Assembly: GCA_021297815.1 (NCBI GenBank)
Contig: JAJTGK010000017.1
Coordinates: 1-43,596, forward strand
DNA from: Planctomycetaceae bacterium
Lineage (GTDB): Bacteria; Planctomycetota; Phycisphaerae; Phycisphaerales; SM1A02
Length of the DNA: 43,596 bases
Reading direction: 5' to 3'
The notes under the pieces: model-generated
Databases searched by the model: none
What the model saw: the letters and a program-made list of their open reading frames with translations, nothing else
What the model was told of the DNA's origin: nothing
Position numbers and translations under genes: made by a program
Shown: piece by piece, positions 17,685-25,700 of the stretch
How the letters are laid out: each line of letters starts with the position of its first letter
Numbering within the stretch: the first letter of the stretch is position 1

Positions 17685-18002
17685 ATGATCAAGATGAGCA
17701 AGATCGTCCCGTTCGCCGCCCTCGCCGCCTTCATCGCCGCCCCCGCCTTCGGCCAGGATGGCGCTGAGGCCGCTGCCGCCGGCGCCGGCATGACCAAGGG
17801 CCTCGCCGCGATCGGCGCCTCGCTCGGCGCGATCGGCGCGGGCATGGGCATCGGCCGCATCGGCGGTTCGGCCGTCGAGGCGACCGCCCGTCAGCCCGAG
17901 GCTGCGTCGACCATCCAGACCCAGATGATCCTCACCGCGGCGCTCATCGAAGGCGTCGCGCTCTTCGCGGTCGTCGTCGGCCTCCTCGCCGTCCTCGCCT
18001 GA
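17685..18002 (+). CDS. atpE: F1Fo ATP synthase subunit c
   Basis: Proteolipid of the rotor ring. The 105-residue product has the glycine helix LAAIGASLGAIGAGMGIG, the polar loop ARQPEA and the second helix with the ion-binding carboxylate in ALIEGVALFAVVVG (Glu89). Neither the helix-1 Gln nor the Glu-Ser/Thr pair of sodium-type rings is visible, so proton coupling is likely. Typical c subunits are about 80 residues; the extra part is an N-terminal segment (MIKMSKIVPFAALAAFIAAP, then AFGQ) that looks like a cleavable signal peptide. A GGAG lies 13 nt before the ATG. Confidence 0.94.
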   Translation: MIKMSKIVPFAALAAFIAAPAFGQDGAEAAAAGAGMTKGLAAIGASLGAIGAGMGIGRIGGSAVEATARQPEAASTIQTQMILTAALIEGVALFAVVVGLLAVLA

Positions 18003-18018
18003 TCGAAGCGAATTTCTC

Positions 18019-18046
18019 GGTGCGGGCGGGGAAACCCGCCTGCACC
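18019..18046 (+). promoter_or_regulatory. Intercistronic hairpin between atpE and atpF
   Basis: GGTGCGGGCGGG-GAAA-CCCGCCTGCACC: a 12-bp stem with one mismatch and a GAAA tetraloop, 16 bp after the atpE stop codon and without a T-run. Its place behind atpE suits an RNA element that protects the atpE message or dampens transcription of the downstream genes. Confidence 0.5.
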
Positions 18047-18127
18047 GCTTCGCCCGCCTGCCGCCTGCGGCCGCCGGGCAACCCGACCGAGTCCGCTCGC
18101 CCCGCGAGCCCTTCCGAGCCACGCACC

Positions 18128-18676
18128 ATGACCGACGCGCTCAACCTCGTTCCGCTCACCCTCGCTGCCGAAGGCGGCACCAACCCGCTCGCGTTCAAGC
18201 TGCTGTCGTACGGCACGGCGATCGTCGTGACGCTCGGCCTCTTCACGCTTCTGGCGACGCTCGTGTGGCCGAAGATCATCCGCGGCCTCGACGAGCGCTA
18301 TGCGAAGATCAAGGGCGAGATCGATGCCGCCGAGAAGGCGCGCCACGAGGCCGAGAGCGCCCAGAAGAAGTTCGAGGAGAAGCTGCGCCAGGCGCAGGAC
18401 GAGGCGACCCGCACCATCGCGGAGGCGCAGGCCACCGCGCGCAAGGTCGCCGACGAGCTGCGTGCGAAGAACGACGCCGAACTCTCCGACATGAAGACGC
18501 GCGCGCTCGCCGACATCGAGTCCGCGAAGGCGGGCGCGGTGAAGGAGCTCAACGACCACGCGGTCGCGCTCGCAACCACGATGGCCTCGAAGATCCTGCG
18601 TCGTGAAGTGAGCGCGGGCGACCAGTCGCGCCTCGTCTCCGAGAGCCTCGCCGAGCTCTCGCGTTCCCGCAACTGA
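18128..18676 (+). CDS. atpF: F1Fo ATP synthase subunit b
   Basis: Peripheral stalk subunit joining Fo to F1. The 182-residue product has one N-terminal membrane helix (AIVVTLGLFTLLATLVWPKII, about residues 30-50) followed by a long charged coiled coil (DERYAKIKGEIDAAEKARHEAE and onward) rich in Ala, Glu and Lys. The C-terminal part (VALATTMASKILRREV) is the delta-binding end. Only one b gene is seen, so no b/b' pair. No clear Shine-Dalgarno sequence precedes the ATG; a 125-bp gap with a hairpin separates it from atpE. Confidence 0.93.
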   Translation: MTDALNLVPLTLAAEGGTNPLAFKLLSYGTAIVVTLGLFTLLATLVWPKIIRGLDERYAKIKGEIDAAEKARHEAESAQKKFEEKLRQAQDEATRTIAEAQATARKVADELRAKNDAELSDMKTRALADIESAKAGAVKELNDHAVALATTMASKILRREVSAGDQSRLVSESLAELSRSRN

Positions 18677-18734
18677 ACCGCACGAGACGCTGCCCGAGCC
18701 ACTGCCTGAAAGTTCGTCGCACACGGAGCGCCGC

Positions 18735-19340
18735 ATGGCCACCACCAAGAACATCGACGAGATCGCAAGCGTGTACGCGCAGAGCCTGCTCGAGGTCTGC
18801 GACCGCGCGGGCGGCAACAGCGCCGCCGAGGCATGCGCGTCCGAGCTGCTGCAGCTTGCCGAGATCGTCCGCGCCGACAAGCGCCTCGCCGAGTTCCTCA
18901 AGACCCCGATCGTCGGCAACGACGCCCGCAAGGCCACGCTCGACAAGGCGCTCAAGGGCCGCGTGAGCGAGCTCGTGCACCGCTTCGTCATGGTGCTCGC
19001 CAACCACGGCCGCGCGGGGCGCCTCGCCGATGTGGCCGACGCGTTCGACGCGCTCCTGCAGGCGCGCCTCGGCCGCATCGAGGTCGCCATGTTCACCGTC
19101 GACGGCAAGGCTTCCGACGAGGTCATTGCCACCGTGAAGCAGCGCGTCAAGGACGCCTTCGCGAAGGACGCCGTCCTGCACCAGTACGCCGACGCCGACA
19201 TGATCGGCGGCGTCAAGCTCCGCATCGGCGACCAGCTCATCGACGGCTCGGTCGCCACCCAGCTCCGCAACATGCGCGAGGCCGTCTCCAACCGCGGCTC
19301 GACCTCCATCAGGTCGCGCCCCGGCGACTTCCTCGCCTGA
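18735..19340 (+). CDS. atpH: F1Fo ATP synthase subunit delta
   Basis: Connects the top of F1 to the peripheral stalk. The 201-residue product has the family's N-terminal helix bundle (IASVYAQSLLEVCDRAG, LAEFLKTPIVG, LVHRFVMVLANHGRAGRLADV) and the C-terminal block GGVKLRIGDQLIDGSVATQL. It is slightly long because of a Ser/Arg-rich tail. GGAG lies 6 nt before the ATG. Order b-delta-alpha is as in canonical operons. Confidence 0.94.
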   Translation: MATTKNIDEIASVYAQSLLEVCDRAGGNSAAEACASELLQLAEIVRADKRLAEFLKTPIVGNDARKATLDKALKGRVSELVHRFVMVLANHGRAGRLADVADAFDALLQARLGRIEVAMFTVDGKASDEVIATVKQRVKDAFAKDAVLHQYADADMIGGVKLRIGDQLIDGSVATQLRNMREAVSNRGSTSIRSRPGDFLA

Positions 19341-19409
19341 AACACCGAATCACCGAGACCAACTTCAGATCCCGCAGGGCATAGGCCCCGCACCCACGAG
19401 GACACATCC

Positions 19410-20957
19410 GTGAAGATCAAGAGCGACGAGATCACGACAGTCATCCGCCAGGAAATCGAGCAGTACTCGGGCAAGCTCGAGATCTCCGAAGTCGGCCAGG
19501 TGGTCGAGGTCGGCGACGGCATCGCCCGCGTGTACGGCCTGTCGAAGGCGATGGCCGGCGAGCTCATCGAGTTCAAGGGCTCGCGCGGCACCGTCATGGG
19601 CCAGGTCATGAACCTCGAGCTCGACACCGTCGGCTGCGTGCTCTACGGCGACGCCACCGCGATCCGCGAAGGCGACACCGCCCGCGCGACCGGCAACCTC
19701 CTCGAGGTGCCCGTCGGCCCCGAGCTCCTCGGCCGCGTCGTCGACCCGCTCGGCAACGCGCTCGACGGCGGCCCCGCGATCAACGCCTCGGGCCGTCAGA
19801 AGGTCGACATCGTCGCCCCCGGCATCGCGGCGCGTCAGCCCGTGAAGGAGCCGCTCCAGTTCGGCATCAAGGCCGTCGACTCGATGGTCCCCGTCGGCCG
19901 CGGCCAGCGCGAGCTCGTCATCGGCGACCGCAAGACCGGCAAGACCGCCGTCTGCCTCGACGCGATCATCAATCAGAAGCAGTACTGGGGCACGCCCGAC
20001 GCGGTGGTGTGCATCTATGTCGCGGTCGGCCAGAAGGACTCGACCGTCGCGGGCGTCGTCGAGACGCTTCGCAAGAACGGCGCGCTCGACTACACCATCG
20101 TCGTGAACGCGGGTGCTTCGGCTTCGGCGCCGCTCCAGTACATCGCTCCCTACGCGGGCTGCGCGATGGGCGAGTACTTCATGTGGCAGGGCAAGCAGGG
20201 CAAGACCCCGAAGCATGTCCTGTGCGTGTACGACGACCTCTCGAAGCAGGCCGTCGCGTACCGCGAGCTCTCGCTCCTCCTCCGTCGTCCGCCCGGACGC
20301 GAGGCGTACCCCGGCGATGTCTTCTACCTGCACTCGCGCCTCCTCGAGCGCGCCACCAAGCTCTCGAACGAGAACGGCGGCGGCTCGCTGACCGCGCTCC
20401 CGATCATCGAGACGCAGGAAGGCGATGTGTCGGCGTACATCCCGACGAATGTCATCTCGATCACCGACGGCCAGATCTACCTGCAGCCCGAGCTCTTCTC
20501 GGCAGGCATCCGTCCCGCCATCAATGTCGGCATCTCGGTGTCGCGCGTCGGTGGCAACGCGCAGATCAAGGCGATGAAGGAAGTCGCGGGCTCGCTCCGC
20601 CTCGACCTCGCCGCCTTCCGCGAGCTCGAGGCGTTCGCGCAGCTCGGCACCGACCTCGACGCCGCGTCGAAGCGCCAGCTCGACCGCGGCGCGCGCATGG
20701 TCGAGCTGCTGAAGCAGGGCCAGTACCGTCCGTTCGATGTCATCGACCAGTGCATCTCGATCTTCGCGGGCTCCAAGGGCTTCCTCGACGATGTCCCCGT
20801 CCCCGCGGTGGCGAAGTTCGAGGCGGGCCTGCTCGAGTACTTCAAGACGCAGAAGAAGGACCTCCGCGACAAGCTCGTGGGCTCGAAGAGCTTCAAGGGC
20901 ATCGAGGACGAGTTCAAGGCTGCGGTCGCCGCGTACAAGGCCGCGTTCCGCGCCTGA
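19410..20957 (+). CDS. atpA: F1Fo ATP synthase subunit alpha
   Basis: Non-catalytic nucleotide-binding subunit of F1. The 515-residue product has the beta-barrel N-terminus ([22 protein letters not shown]), the P-loop GDRKTGKT (about 171-178), the alpha signature [22 protein letters not shown] and the C-terminal helices. Length is normal. The start is GTG with GAGGA 7 nt upstream. Unlike canonical operons, no atpG, atpD or atpC follows: a strong terminator begins 20 bp after the stop codon and the next gene is on the opposite strand. Confidence 0.97.
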   Translation: MKIKSDEITTVIRQEIEQYSGKLEISEVGQVVEVGDGIARVYGLSKAMAGELIEFKGSRGTVMGQVMNLELDTVGCVLYGDATAIREGDTARATGNLLEVPVGPELLGRVVDPLGNALDGGPAINASGRQKVDIVAPGIAARQPVKEPLQFGIKAVDSMVPVGRGQRELVIGDRKTGKTAVCLDAIINQKQYWGTPDAVVCIYVAVGQKDSTVAGVVETLRKNGALDYTIVVNAGASASAPLQYIAPYAGCAMGEYFMWQGKQGKTPKHVLCVYDDLSKQAVAYRELSLLLRRPPGREAYPGDVFYLHSRLLERATKLSNENGGGSLTALPIIETQEGDVSAYIPTNVISITDGQIYLQPELFSAGIRPAINVGISVSRVGGNAQIKAMKEVAGSLRLDLAAFRELEAFAQLGTDLDAASKRQLDRGARMVELLKQGQYRPFDVIDQCISIFAGSKGFLDDVPVPAVAKFEAGLLEYFKTQKKDLRDKLVGSKSFKGIEDEFKAAVAAYKAAFRA

Positions 20958-20977
20958 GCGAACTTCCAGTGAACCGA

Positions 20978-21013
20978 ACGACGGGCGCCCATGCGGCGCC
21001 CGTCGTCGTTTTT
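20978..21013 (+). terminator. Rho-independent terminator of the atp operon
   Basis: A perfect 12-bp stem (ACGACGGGCGCC with its complement), loop CATGC, then CG and five T. It closes the operon after atpA. Confidence 0.9.
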
Positions 21014-21035
21014 CAGGGTTGTCGCGCGGCTGCGG

Positions 21036-21518
21036 TCAGTCCTTCTTCCCGCGACGGCCGAGCGCGAACGAGCCGCCGATCACGGCACCGACCACGCCGA
21101 CGCCGAGGTTCGCCCACTCGCACCACGGGGGCGTCTCGCTCCAGACGGCGGCCTTCGTCCAGTCGAAGTCGTCGGGGCGGACGGCGGGGCGGTCCTTGAA
21201 GCGCTCGGCGTCGGGTGCGCGGAAGAGCCCGAGCGCGGTGGCCGAGCCGAGGCTGGTCATCGCGATGACGAGGAAGACGAGCGCGCCGCGGCCGCCGATG
21301 CGCGTGGCGACGAAGCCGCCGACGAGTGCGGCGAGCAGGCCGACGCCAAGCGAGATGTAGCAGAACTTCTCGGAGGCGGTCCAGGTCGCGCCCTCGTAGC
21401 AGAAGGTGGGGCCCTGTGAGACGAGCGTGATCGTGAGCCCGATGAGCACGATGAGCGCGCTCACGAAGTAGCCGAGCACCACGCCGATCGGAATGGTCAG
21501 GATCCTGAGGCAGCCCAT
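21036..21518 (-). CDS. Small multi-pass membrane protein of unknown function
   Basis: The 160-residue product is not one I recognise. It has four hydrophobic segments: [57 protein letters not shown] and [17 protein letters not shown] near the C-terminus. A soluble polar stretch ([18 protein letters not shown]) lies between the third and fourth, and a basic end (RRGKKD) follows. Two Cys flank the first loop ([15 protein letters not shown]). An AAAGGAG ribosome-binding site precedes the ATG, so it is a leadered gene. It is the last gene of the minus-strand run, 39 bp beyond the epimerase. Confidence 0.7.
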   Translation of the reverse strand: MGCLRILTIPIGVVLGYFVSALIVLIGLTITLVSQGPTFCYEGATWTASEKFCYISLGVGLLAALVGGFVATRIGGRGALVFLVIAMTSLGSATALGLFRAPDAERFKDRPAVRPDDFDWTKAAVWSETPPWCEWANLGVGVVGAVIGGSFALGRRGKKD

Positions 21519-21557
21519 GTCTTCTCCTTTGCGGCGGCGCCGCGTGAAACCGTGCTG

Positions 21558-22481
21558 CTAGAGCATCGTCCGAAGGCCGTCGTCGAGGCGAGTTTCGGCT
21601 CGAAACCCGAGGAGCGACGCGGCGCGGTCGGTGCTGGCGACGCTGTCGCGGACCTCGCCTGTGCGCGCGGGCGCGTGCTCGATGCGGGGCGCGTGGTGCA
21701 GCAGGCGGCCGACGAGCTCGGCAAGTGCTGCGATGCTCGTGCCGAGGCCCGTGCCGATGTTGACGGCCGTGCCGCGGAGCGCGGAGTCGCAGTCGACCGC
21801 GCGGACGATCGCGTGCGCGACATCGCGCACCGCGACGAAGTCGCGCGTCTGCAGGCCGTCGCCGAACACCGTCACGGGCAGCCCCGAGCGCATGCGGCCG
21901 AGGAAGCGCGCGATCACGCCTGCGTAGGCGCTGTTCGGGTCCTGGCGCGGGCCGTAGACATTGAAGAACCGCAGCGAGACCGCGTCGCACGGGCCCGCCG
22001 CGGCGAGCTCGGCGACAAGCCGCTCGCCCGCGACCTTCGTCTCGGCGTAGGGCGACAGCGGGCGTGGCTCGAGGTCCTCGCCCTGCGGCGCAGCGTGGTC
22101 GCCGTACGCGCTCGAGCTTGCGGCGAAGACGACGCGCGCCACGCCTGCGCGCCGCGCGGCGTCGCAGACGAGCCGCGTGCCCTCGATGTTGGTCTCGCGG
22201 TAGCGCTCGGGCGATGCGACGCTCTCGACGACCGAGGTGCGCGCGGCGAGATGCACGACCGCGCTGCAGCCCGCGACGGCGCGCGTCACGGCGTGCGGCG
22301 CGACCACGGAGCCCTCGTGCACCTCGAGATCGCGCCAGAGGTGCGCGATGTTCGCCGCGTTTCCGCTCGAGAAGTCGTCGAGGATGCGCACGGCGTGTCC
22401 TGCGGCGAGAAGCGCCTCGCATGCGTGCGAGCCGATGAAGCCCGCGCCGCCCGTGACGAGCACGCGGCCGCGCGCGCTCAC
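21558..22481 (-). CDS. NAD-dependent epimerase/dehydratase (UDP-glucose 4-epimerase-like)
   Basis: Extended short-chain dehydrogenase acting on nucleotide sugars. The 307-residue product has the NAD loop VLVTGGAGFIGSH at the N-terminus, VVHLAARTSV, the SSSAYGD serine region, the catalytic YAETK (Tyr-x-x-x-Lys), RFFNVYGPRQDPNSAYAGVI and FVAVRDVAHAI, in GalE/RfbB-family order. Exact sugar is not predictable. The start is a GTG overlapping the pyroglutamyl-peptidase stop as GTGA. The longer open frame upstream lies inside that gene. It belongs to a coupled deaminase-peptidase-epimerase set. Confidence 0.88.
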   Translation of the reverse strand: MSARGRVLVTGGAGFIGSHACEALLAAGHAVRILDDFSSGNAANIAHLWRDLEVHEGSVVAPHAVTRAVAGCSAVVHLAARTSVVESVASPERYRETNIEGTRLVCDAARRAGVARVVFAASSSAYGDHAAPQGEDLEPRPLSPYAETKVAGERLVAELAAAGPCDAVSLRFFNVYGPRQDPNSAYAGVIARFLGRMRSGLPVTVFGDGLQTRDFVAVRDVAHAIVRAVDCDSALRGTAVNIGTGLGTSIAALAELVGRLLHHAPRIEHAPARTGEVRDSVASTDRAASLLGFRAETRLDDGLRTML

Positions 22482-23128
22482 GCGCGGCTCTCCGCAAGCA
22501 GCGTCGCGAGCCGCACGAGCACCGCATGCACGCCGTGCGCCGCGGATTCCACGGGCATCGACGGCCCGCCGCGCACCGCGCTCTGCTCGGGCAGCTGCGG
22601 CACATGGATGAACCCCGAGCGCCGAGGCAGGCCGCGTATCGCCGCGTCGTCGAGCGTACGGAACATGATCTCGTTGCAGAGGTAGGTGCCCGCGGAAAGC
22701 GAGAGTTCCGCGTCGACGCCCGCCGCCACGCATGCGTCGACGAGTGCGCGCACGGGCAGCGTGGCGAAGCGCGCGTCGGGCGCGCCGTCGACCACGGGCT
22801 TGTCGCGCAGCTGCGTGCCTGCGTTGTCGGCGATGCGCGCGTCACGCAGGTTCAGCGCGACGCGCTCGATGTTGATGCGCTCGGCCTTCGCGCTTTCGCC
22901 GAGCGAGACGACCGCATCGGGCGCGAGGGCCTCGAGCGCGGGCGCAAGTCGCGCCCATGCGCTCCCCTGCGAAACGCCCGTCACGACAGGCAGCGTCGCG
23001 AACGCGAGCGACCCTGGCGCGAACGGCAGCGCCTGCAGGATCTCGGCGATGCGCATGGTCGGGTTCACGGGGCTTCCGCCGAACGGCTCGAAGCTCGTCA
23101 CCAGGATCAGCGGCCGCGCGGCGTTCAC
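22478..23128 (-). CDS. pcp: Pyroglutamyl-peptidase I-like cysteine peptidase (C15)
   Basis: Removes N-terminal pyroglutamate from peptides. The 216-residue product has the C15 opening ILVTSFEPFGGSPVNPT, the Glu-containing INIERVALNLRDARIADNAG (Glu88), the nucleophile in SAGTYLCNEIMF (Cys151) and the histidine in SGFIHVPQLP (His175). The catalytic triad is complete. The start is GTG, overlapping the deaminase stop as GTGA; its own stop overlaps the epimerase GTG the same way. The three genes are thus translationally linked. Confidence 0.9.
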   Translation of the reverse strand: MNAARPLILVTSFEPFGGSPVNPTMRIAEILQALPFAPGSLAFATLPVVTGVSQGSAWARLAPALEALAPDAVVSLGESAKAERINIERVALNLRDARIADNAGTQLRDKPVVDGAPDARFATLPVRALVDACVAAGVDAELSLSAGTYLCNEIMFRTLDDAAIRGLPRRSGFIHVPQLPEQSAVRGGPSMPVESAAHGVHAVLVRLATLLAESRA

Positions 23129-23577
23129 TCGCCGATGTCCTCGGCCCAGAGGTCGGGCTTCTCGCGCTGCATGCGCTCCATGAGCGCGATGCAGCGCGCG
23201 TCGTCGACGACCACGAGTTCCGCGCCGTTCTGGCGCATCCAGTCCTCGGCGCCCATGAAGGTGCGGTTCTCACCGATCACGACGCGCGGGATCTTGAAGA
23301 GGATCGCGGTGCCCGAGCACATCGAGCAGGGCGAGAGCGTCGACACGAGGGTGAGCGAGCGCCAGTCTCGGCGGCGCCCCGCGCGACGGATGCAGTCGAC
23401 CTCGGCGTGCGCCGTCGGGTCGCCCGACTGGACGCGCTGGTTGTGGCCCGCGGCCACCACGCGGCCCTGCGCGTCGAGCAGCGAGCTGCCGATGGGAATG
23501 CCGCCTTCGCGCCAGCCCTTTTCAGCCATCTCGATGGCGGCGTCGAGGCCCGTTCGGATCCATGCAGGGTCGATCAT
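23125..23577 (-). CDS. Yeast-type cytosine deaminase (zinc nucleobase deaminase)
   Basis: A 150-residue CDA-fold deaminase. The zinc site is HAE (His57, Glu59) and PCSMC (Cys84, Cys87). Similarity to fungal cytosine deaminase Fcy1 is visible to the very end: TLSPCSMCSGTAILFKIPRV, VIGENRTFMG, VVVDDARCIALM and the C-terminal WAEDIGE, where yeast has WFEDIGE. The likely reaction is cytosine to uracil. Bacterial cytosine deaminases are usually the unrelated CodA amidohydrolases. A guanine or general nucleoside deaminase is the alternative. It overlaps pcp by GTGA and starts 41 bp after the helicase pseudogene. Confidence 0.85.
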   Translation of the reverse strand: MIDPAWIRTGLDAAIEMAEKGWREGGIPIGSSLLDAQGRVVAAGHNQRVQSGDPTAHAEVDCIRRAGRRRDWRSLTLVSTLSPCSMCSGTAILFKIPRVVIGENRTFMGAEDWMRQNGAELVVVDDARCIALMERMQREKPDLWAEDIGE

Positions 23578-23617
23578 GCGGTCGATATCGGCTCGCCGCG
23601 GCGGGGGCGTGCAGCGT

Positions 23618-25389
23618 TCAGGGCAGCGTGCCCTGCACGGGCAGCGCGGCGCCGCCCGCATAGTCGGTCGTGCGCAGCACGAAGAGCGCATGCTGCGCGC
23701 GGCTGCAGGCGGTCAGGATCGCCTCGTACGACACATTCTCCGCGCCGCCGCGGACATCGTGCAGGATCACCGCGGGCGCCTCGAGTCCCTTGAAGCGGTG
23801 CAGCGTCTCCCATCGCAGGCAAGGGGGCTCGTCGTGGGCGCGGCCGAGCGCATCGGCAAGCGGGACGAGCGGGATCCCCGCCACGAGCTGCTGGCCCGCC
23901 ATCACGCCGCGCTCCTGCTTGAAGGGCGAGAGGAGCACGACATCCTCGGGGCGCACGCCCTCGCCGTCGACGAGGTGGCGCACGATGCGGCGGATGGCAT
24001 CCCGCTGGCCCGCGATGTCGTCGGGCGCGAACTCCGCGACGACGACCTCCTGGCCCTCGCGCACCGACGGCGGCGCCTCGAGGTCTGAGAGGCGCTTCGG
24101 GTCGAGGGAGCGGAGGAATCGGGTGATCGAGACCGAATTGCGCAGGTTCTCGCGCAGGACGAGCGGCTTGCCGAAGCGCCGCTCGAACTCCGCGGTGTCG
24201 GCCGCGCGGTAGATCGCCTGATGAGGATCGTGGAAGATGGCCATGCGGGCGCGCCCGCCCGCCATCGTCTCGACCGCGTCGAGCATCGCGGGCTCGAAGT
24301 CCTGGCCTTCGTCGACCACGATCGAGTCGAACGCGCCGAGCGATCCGTCGGACGCGGCCTGGGCGAGTGCGGTGACGAGCAGCGCGTACCGCTCGCCAAG
24401 CGGCAGGTCGGCGGGGGGCGTGCGGCCAGTGCCGTTGGCGGCGGCCGCCGCGAGTCCATGCAGATTCGCGACGACGCAGCGGTCGGCGCGCAGTTGTCGC
24501 AGCGGTGTGCCGGGAGCGACGGGCCGCGCACCGAGCCCGCGCCCGATCACCGCCGCGAGCGGCTCGTTGAAGCAGGTGACGAGCGTGCGTCGCCCGAGCG
24601 CGAGCTCCGTGCGCGCTCGATGCAGCGCCGCGTAGGTCTTGCCCGTGCCTGCGTAGCCTTCGATCTGCACGCGGTCCATGCGGTGCGTCGCGTCGACGAT
24701 GCCGCGCACGGGCCGCATCACATCGTGCTCGACGACGCGCGCGTTCGAGATCTCGTCGCTCACATACAGCGCCGACTTCATCGTGGGCAGGATGTGGCGC
24801 GACACGATGCGCTTCATGGGCGAGCCCTGGCCCACGGGGACCTCGGGGAAACGCCGCGCGAGCGCCTCGAACATCTCCTCGAGCTCCGTGCACAGCTTGT
24901 GCGGGTTCCTGCAGTGGTTCGCGCTCAGGATGTGCTTGCGCGCGCTGATCGGAATCGACTCGTACTCGACATGCGCATCGACGAGCGCCAGGAACCACCC
25001 GTGGAGATACGGCGGGCGCTTCTCGTCGTGCGACCCGTAGTGGGCGAGCGCGCGGACGAGCGCGTGCATGGCGCTGATCGCCTGCGACGGCGCGTCGCGG
25101 TCGAAGGTGCGGATCTCGTCGCGCACGCGGCGATGCCAGCCGTTTTCGGCATCGAAGCGGTAGTCGCGATCACGAGCATGCCGCGGTCGGGGTCTATCAC
25201 GACGAAGTCGAGCTCGCGCGTGCCGATCGCATCGGGATCCTGCACGAGAAGGTTCTGCAGCACGATCCACGCCCGATCGGCGAGCGCCTCCTCGAGGCAG
25301 GCGCGCATGACGAGCTCGGGCTCGTTCGACGCGCGCTCAGCACCTTCACCCCGCACCTCGTACGGAACCTTTGGAAAGAAGTCGGCCAT
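23618..25389 (-). pseudogene. NERD-domain superfamily 1 helicase, frameshifted
   Basis: The N-terminal part starts at ATG 25389 (MADFFPKVPYEVRGEG) and reads as a NERD nuclease-like domain up to ELDFVVIDPDRGMLVI. The continuation DYRFDAENGWHRR is in another frame from about 25167 down. The conserved E-V-K-G-G-type segment that should lie between is missing, which fits a 3n+1-base deletion (13 fits best) at about 25160-25173. The rest is an intact UvrD-like helicase: Walker A GYAGTGKT, Walker B IVVDEGQDF, NLRNSVSI, ETLHRFKGLEAP and ACSRAQHALFVL. The promoter-like TAGACT upstream is intact. Sequencing or assembly error is possible. Confidence 0.8.
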
Positions 25390-25397
25390 TCGGTTGA

Positions 25398-25403
25398 AGT
25401 CTA
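25398..25403 (-). promoter_or_regulatory. TANNNT -10 box of the NERD-helicase gene
   Basis: TAGACT on the minus strand, 8 nt before the ATG at 25389. Retained although the gene is frameshifted. Confidence 0.45.
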
Positions 25404-25428
25404 ACGGAGACGACCGCCCACCCCGTCA

Positions 25429-25483
25429 GGTGCCTGGCATGTGCCAGGCAGTGCCAGGCACTGCACGGCACGTGCCAGGCACC
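25429..25483 (+). repeat. 55-bp nested palindrome, copy A
   Basis: Outer arms GGTGCCTGGCATGTGCC and GGCACGTGCCAGGCACC enclose a second palindrome, GCAGTGCC-A-GGCACTGC. The left arm carries ATGT where the perfect copy has ACGT. Same length and orientation as the other three copies. Confidence 0.95.
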
Positions 25484-25571
25484 AGCCAGATTCTCGGATC
25501 CGAAGGTCAGGCTTGCTGGTCTTGATCGTCGATTTTCTACCACGGACCTCGCTGACGCCGGCGTGCCGCGA

Positions 25572-25626
25572 GGTGCCTGGCACGTGCCAGGCAGTGCCAG
25601 GCACCGCACGGCATGTGCCAGGCACC
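25572..25626 (+). repeat. 55-bp nested palindrome, copy B
   Basis: Left arm GGTGCCTGGCACGTGCC; the right arm reads GGCATGTGCCAGGCACC with ATGT for ACGT; the centre has GGCACCGC instead of GGCACTGC. It lies 88 bp after copy A. The DNA between A and B shows no gene. Together they fill the gap between the helicase promoter and the ftsK terminator. Confidence 0.95.
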
Positions 25627-25631
25627 GACGG

Positions 25632-25668
25632 AAAAGCGCCGAGGCCCGCGATTTGCGCGGGCCTCGGC
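25632..25668 (-). terminator. Rho-independent terminator of ftsK
   Basis: A perfect 13-bp stem (GCCGAGGCCCGCG with its complement), 5-nt loop, followed on the minus strand by GCTTTTCC. It lies 32 bp beyond the ftsK stop codon. Confidence 0.8.
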
Positions 25669-25700
25669 ATCCTGCATCGTGCGTCCTGCTTCGCACACGC

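Noticed and set aside
24925-25389. The NERD part as a separate complete 154-codon gene
   Set aside because: After residue about 75 it reads Arg/Ser-rich shadow sequence while the true continuation is in the neighbouring frame, which indicates a frameshift and not a short gene.
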